Shown piece by piece: positions 33,012 to 34,236 of a stretch of DNA of 34,236 nt (its first letter is position 1; each line of letters opens with the position of its first letter). Made by a program: the position numbers and the translations under genes. The notes below the pieces were generated by a model, which did no database searches, had not been told where the DNA came from, and saw only the letters and a list, made by a program, of their open reading frames with translations. The DNA lies in NCBI GenBank assembly GCA_003154775.1, contig PMES01000060.1, forward strand, positions 1 to 34,236, written 5' to 3'. The DNA is from Acidobacteriota bacterium. GTDB lineage: Bacteria; Acidobacteriota; Terriglobia; Acidiferrales; UBA7541.

Positions 33012-34236
33012 TCACCAGTTCAGCTTGATGGCGAACTGGAACTGCCGGGCGTCGTAGGCAGCGGAGGGCTGGCCCGCGCTGCACACGCTGCCTGCGGAAG
33101 GATCGCACAACTGGTTCACGGCAAGAATGTTCGTGTGGTTGAGAAGGTTGAAACCGTCGGCGATCAGGTCCAGCCGGAAGCGCTCGCCAAAGTTGATGCC
33201 TTTGGAGACGCGCATGTCGAACTGGAAGAAACCCGGCATACGGAAGGCATTGCGGCCGAGGTCGCCAATGCAGCCGTAAGGCGGCGTAATGCCAGGAACA
33301 GTGAACGTTGCGCCATTGGCCAGCAAGCAAGTAGTGGGCTCAACAAAGGCCACGCCAGGAATGTAGGGCGACGTTGTGGCGCCGGGCGTTCCCGCCGCAA
33401 CAACCGCAGGACGAATCTCCGACGCGCCCAGGTCGAGACGCGTATCGGTGCCGGTGATCACGTTGTACGGTCGCCCCGAAGCCAGTTCCACGAGGGGGGC
33501 GAGGGTGAAGTTGCTCAAGAAGCTGTTCCAGAAGGACTCCCCGGACTTATAGGGAGAGGATTGGAAAACACCGCTGGTGACCCAGCGAAGGCGCTGGTCG
33601 TTGACGGAGTCGGAGCGCTCCAGGCCGGGGAAACGGCTGTCTTGCGGCTCCAGCGTGGATTGCAGGTCGGTGGAATCGTCCATCGAGTGCGACCAGGTAA
33701 AGCTGGAGAGCAATTCGAAGTGTTGCGAGAAGCGCTTTTCCAAATTGAGGGTCAGGGCGTTGTACCAGGAGTTTCCATTGGAAACCTGTGTATCCACGCT
33801 GTTAAACGGCACAGGGACGCCTGGGACGCCAACGGGAAAGCCCGCGGCGGCAGCAAGAGCTTGCTGAACGGCAAAGCCGCAGGACAATAGAGCCGACGCG
33901 GGAGCCCCTTGACATTGCGGCGCGCTGAGCGCCGTAGCAGTGGCGAACGAAGGATTCGGGCCGGAGGGCCGGAAGAAGTTGAAGAACGCCGGCGTGCCGA
34001 CGAATTTGCCGTTCAAACCGGACGACGGGCAGCCGTAGAGAACGCCAAGAATGCCGGGGACAAGCCCAGGCGCCGCGGTGGTGAGGCCGCACGTGGCGCC
34101 AGAAATGGGGGTTTTATCCTGCACCTGCACAAGCAACGGATTGGTGGCGCCGAGGCCGGCCGCATCCGCATAGGCCATGTTGGTGGTGAGGAGTTGCGGA
34201 TCGGTGGAGTTGATATTGGAGTGAACCCTTGAACTG
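33012..34236 (-). CDS. Oar-like TonB-dependent receptor, C-terminal part (cut by window edge)
   Basis: About 408 residues run to the window edge without a start, so only the 3' part of the gene is here. The sequence is that of the outer-membrane beta-barrel of large Oar/CarboxypepD_reg-type TonB receptors, which are expanded in Acidobacteriota: NGNSWYNALTLNLEKRFSQHFELLSSFTWSHSMDD, SRFPGLERSDSVNDQRLRWVTSGVF, ELASGRPYNVITGTD, GRNAFRMPGFFQFDMRVSKGINFGERFRLDLIADGFNLLNHTN, and a final strand ending in an aromatic residue (KLNW), as outer-membrane barrels do. The N-terminal regulatory and plug domains are expected outside the window. It probably binds or imports glycans or other large ligands. Confidence 0.88.
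   Translation of the reverse strand, partial: SSRVHSNINSTDPQLLTTNMAYADAAGLGATNPLLVQVQDKTPISGATCGLTTAAPGLVPGILGVLYGCPSSGLNGKFVGTPAFFNFFRPSGPNPSFATATALSAPQCQGAPASALLSCGFAVQQALAAAAGFPVGVPGVPVPFNSVDTQVSNGNSWYNALTLNLEKRFSQHFELLSSFTWSHSMDDSTDLQSTLEPQDSRFPGLERSDSVNDQRLRWVTSGVFQSSPYKSGESFWNSFLSNFTLAPLVELASGRPYNVITGTDTRLDLGASEIRPAVVAAGTPGATTSPYIPGVAFVEPTTCLLANGATFTVPGITPPYGCIGDLGRNAFRMPGFFQFDMRVSKGINFGERFRLDLIADGFNLLNHTNILAVNQLCDPSAGSVCSAGQPSAAYDARQFQFAIKLNW

Overview
The window is about 34 kb of GC-rich bacterial chromosome and looks like an Acidobacteriota contig. That assignment is an inference. It rests on the C-terminal end of an Oar-like TonB-dependent receptor at the right edge, two CRTAC1-type FG-GAP/ASPIC-UnbV secreted proteins, a membrane-anchored multihaem cytochrome fused to TPRs, and several small secreted or membrane proteins of types I associate with soil acidobacteria. 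I see no phage genes, transposases, CRISPR arrays, rRNA or tRNA.

Left block (1-7531, all minus strand). The order is sensor histidine kinase, NarL-type response regulator, ASPIC/UnbV FG-GAP protein, terminator, five-haem TPR cytochrome, AhpD-like selenoprotein, and a second FG-GAP protein cut by the window edge. Several junctions are translationally coupled, two of them as GTGA overlaps. The main find is the AhpD-like gene (801 down to 217). It is interrupted by an in-frame TGA exactly where the family has the second Cys of CxxC. Ten nucleotides further on lies a perfect 7-bp hairpin with a GUU loop, the layout of a bacterial SECIS element. The gene is therefore very likely a CxxU selenoprotein and not two fragments.

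Middle block (7653-17265). A Gfo/Idh/MocA oxidoreductase and ribulose-phosphate 3-epimerase are on the plus strand. A DUF2721 membrane protein and a zinc-ribbon rhomboid protease are on the minus strand. A plus-strand operon (small coiled-coil protein, RlpA-SPOR lipoprotein, HIT protein) follows behind a good sigma70-type promoter. Next come an S9 dipeptidyl-peptidase, a small exported protein shortened by an in-frame amber codon, a zinc-ribbon/membrane protein, and the Sua5 threonylcarbamoyl-AMP synthase. A messy region of about 750 bases then holds no convincing gene.

Right block (17997-34236). A secreted phospholipase C-type phosphoesterase and an orphan AapJ-like amino-acid-binding protein are on the plus strand. 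On the minus strand are a DUF1684 protein, then an RND efflux operon (permease, adaptor, TolC-like lipoprotein), and then a PP2C phosphatase with a two-FHA protein. An exported Ig/IPT-like protein, rmuC, and the partial Oar-like receptor complete the window. Four intergenic regions carry short palindromic hairpins, two of which share an identical 17-nt core, suggesting a small family of dispersed intergenic repeats.
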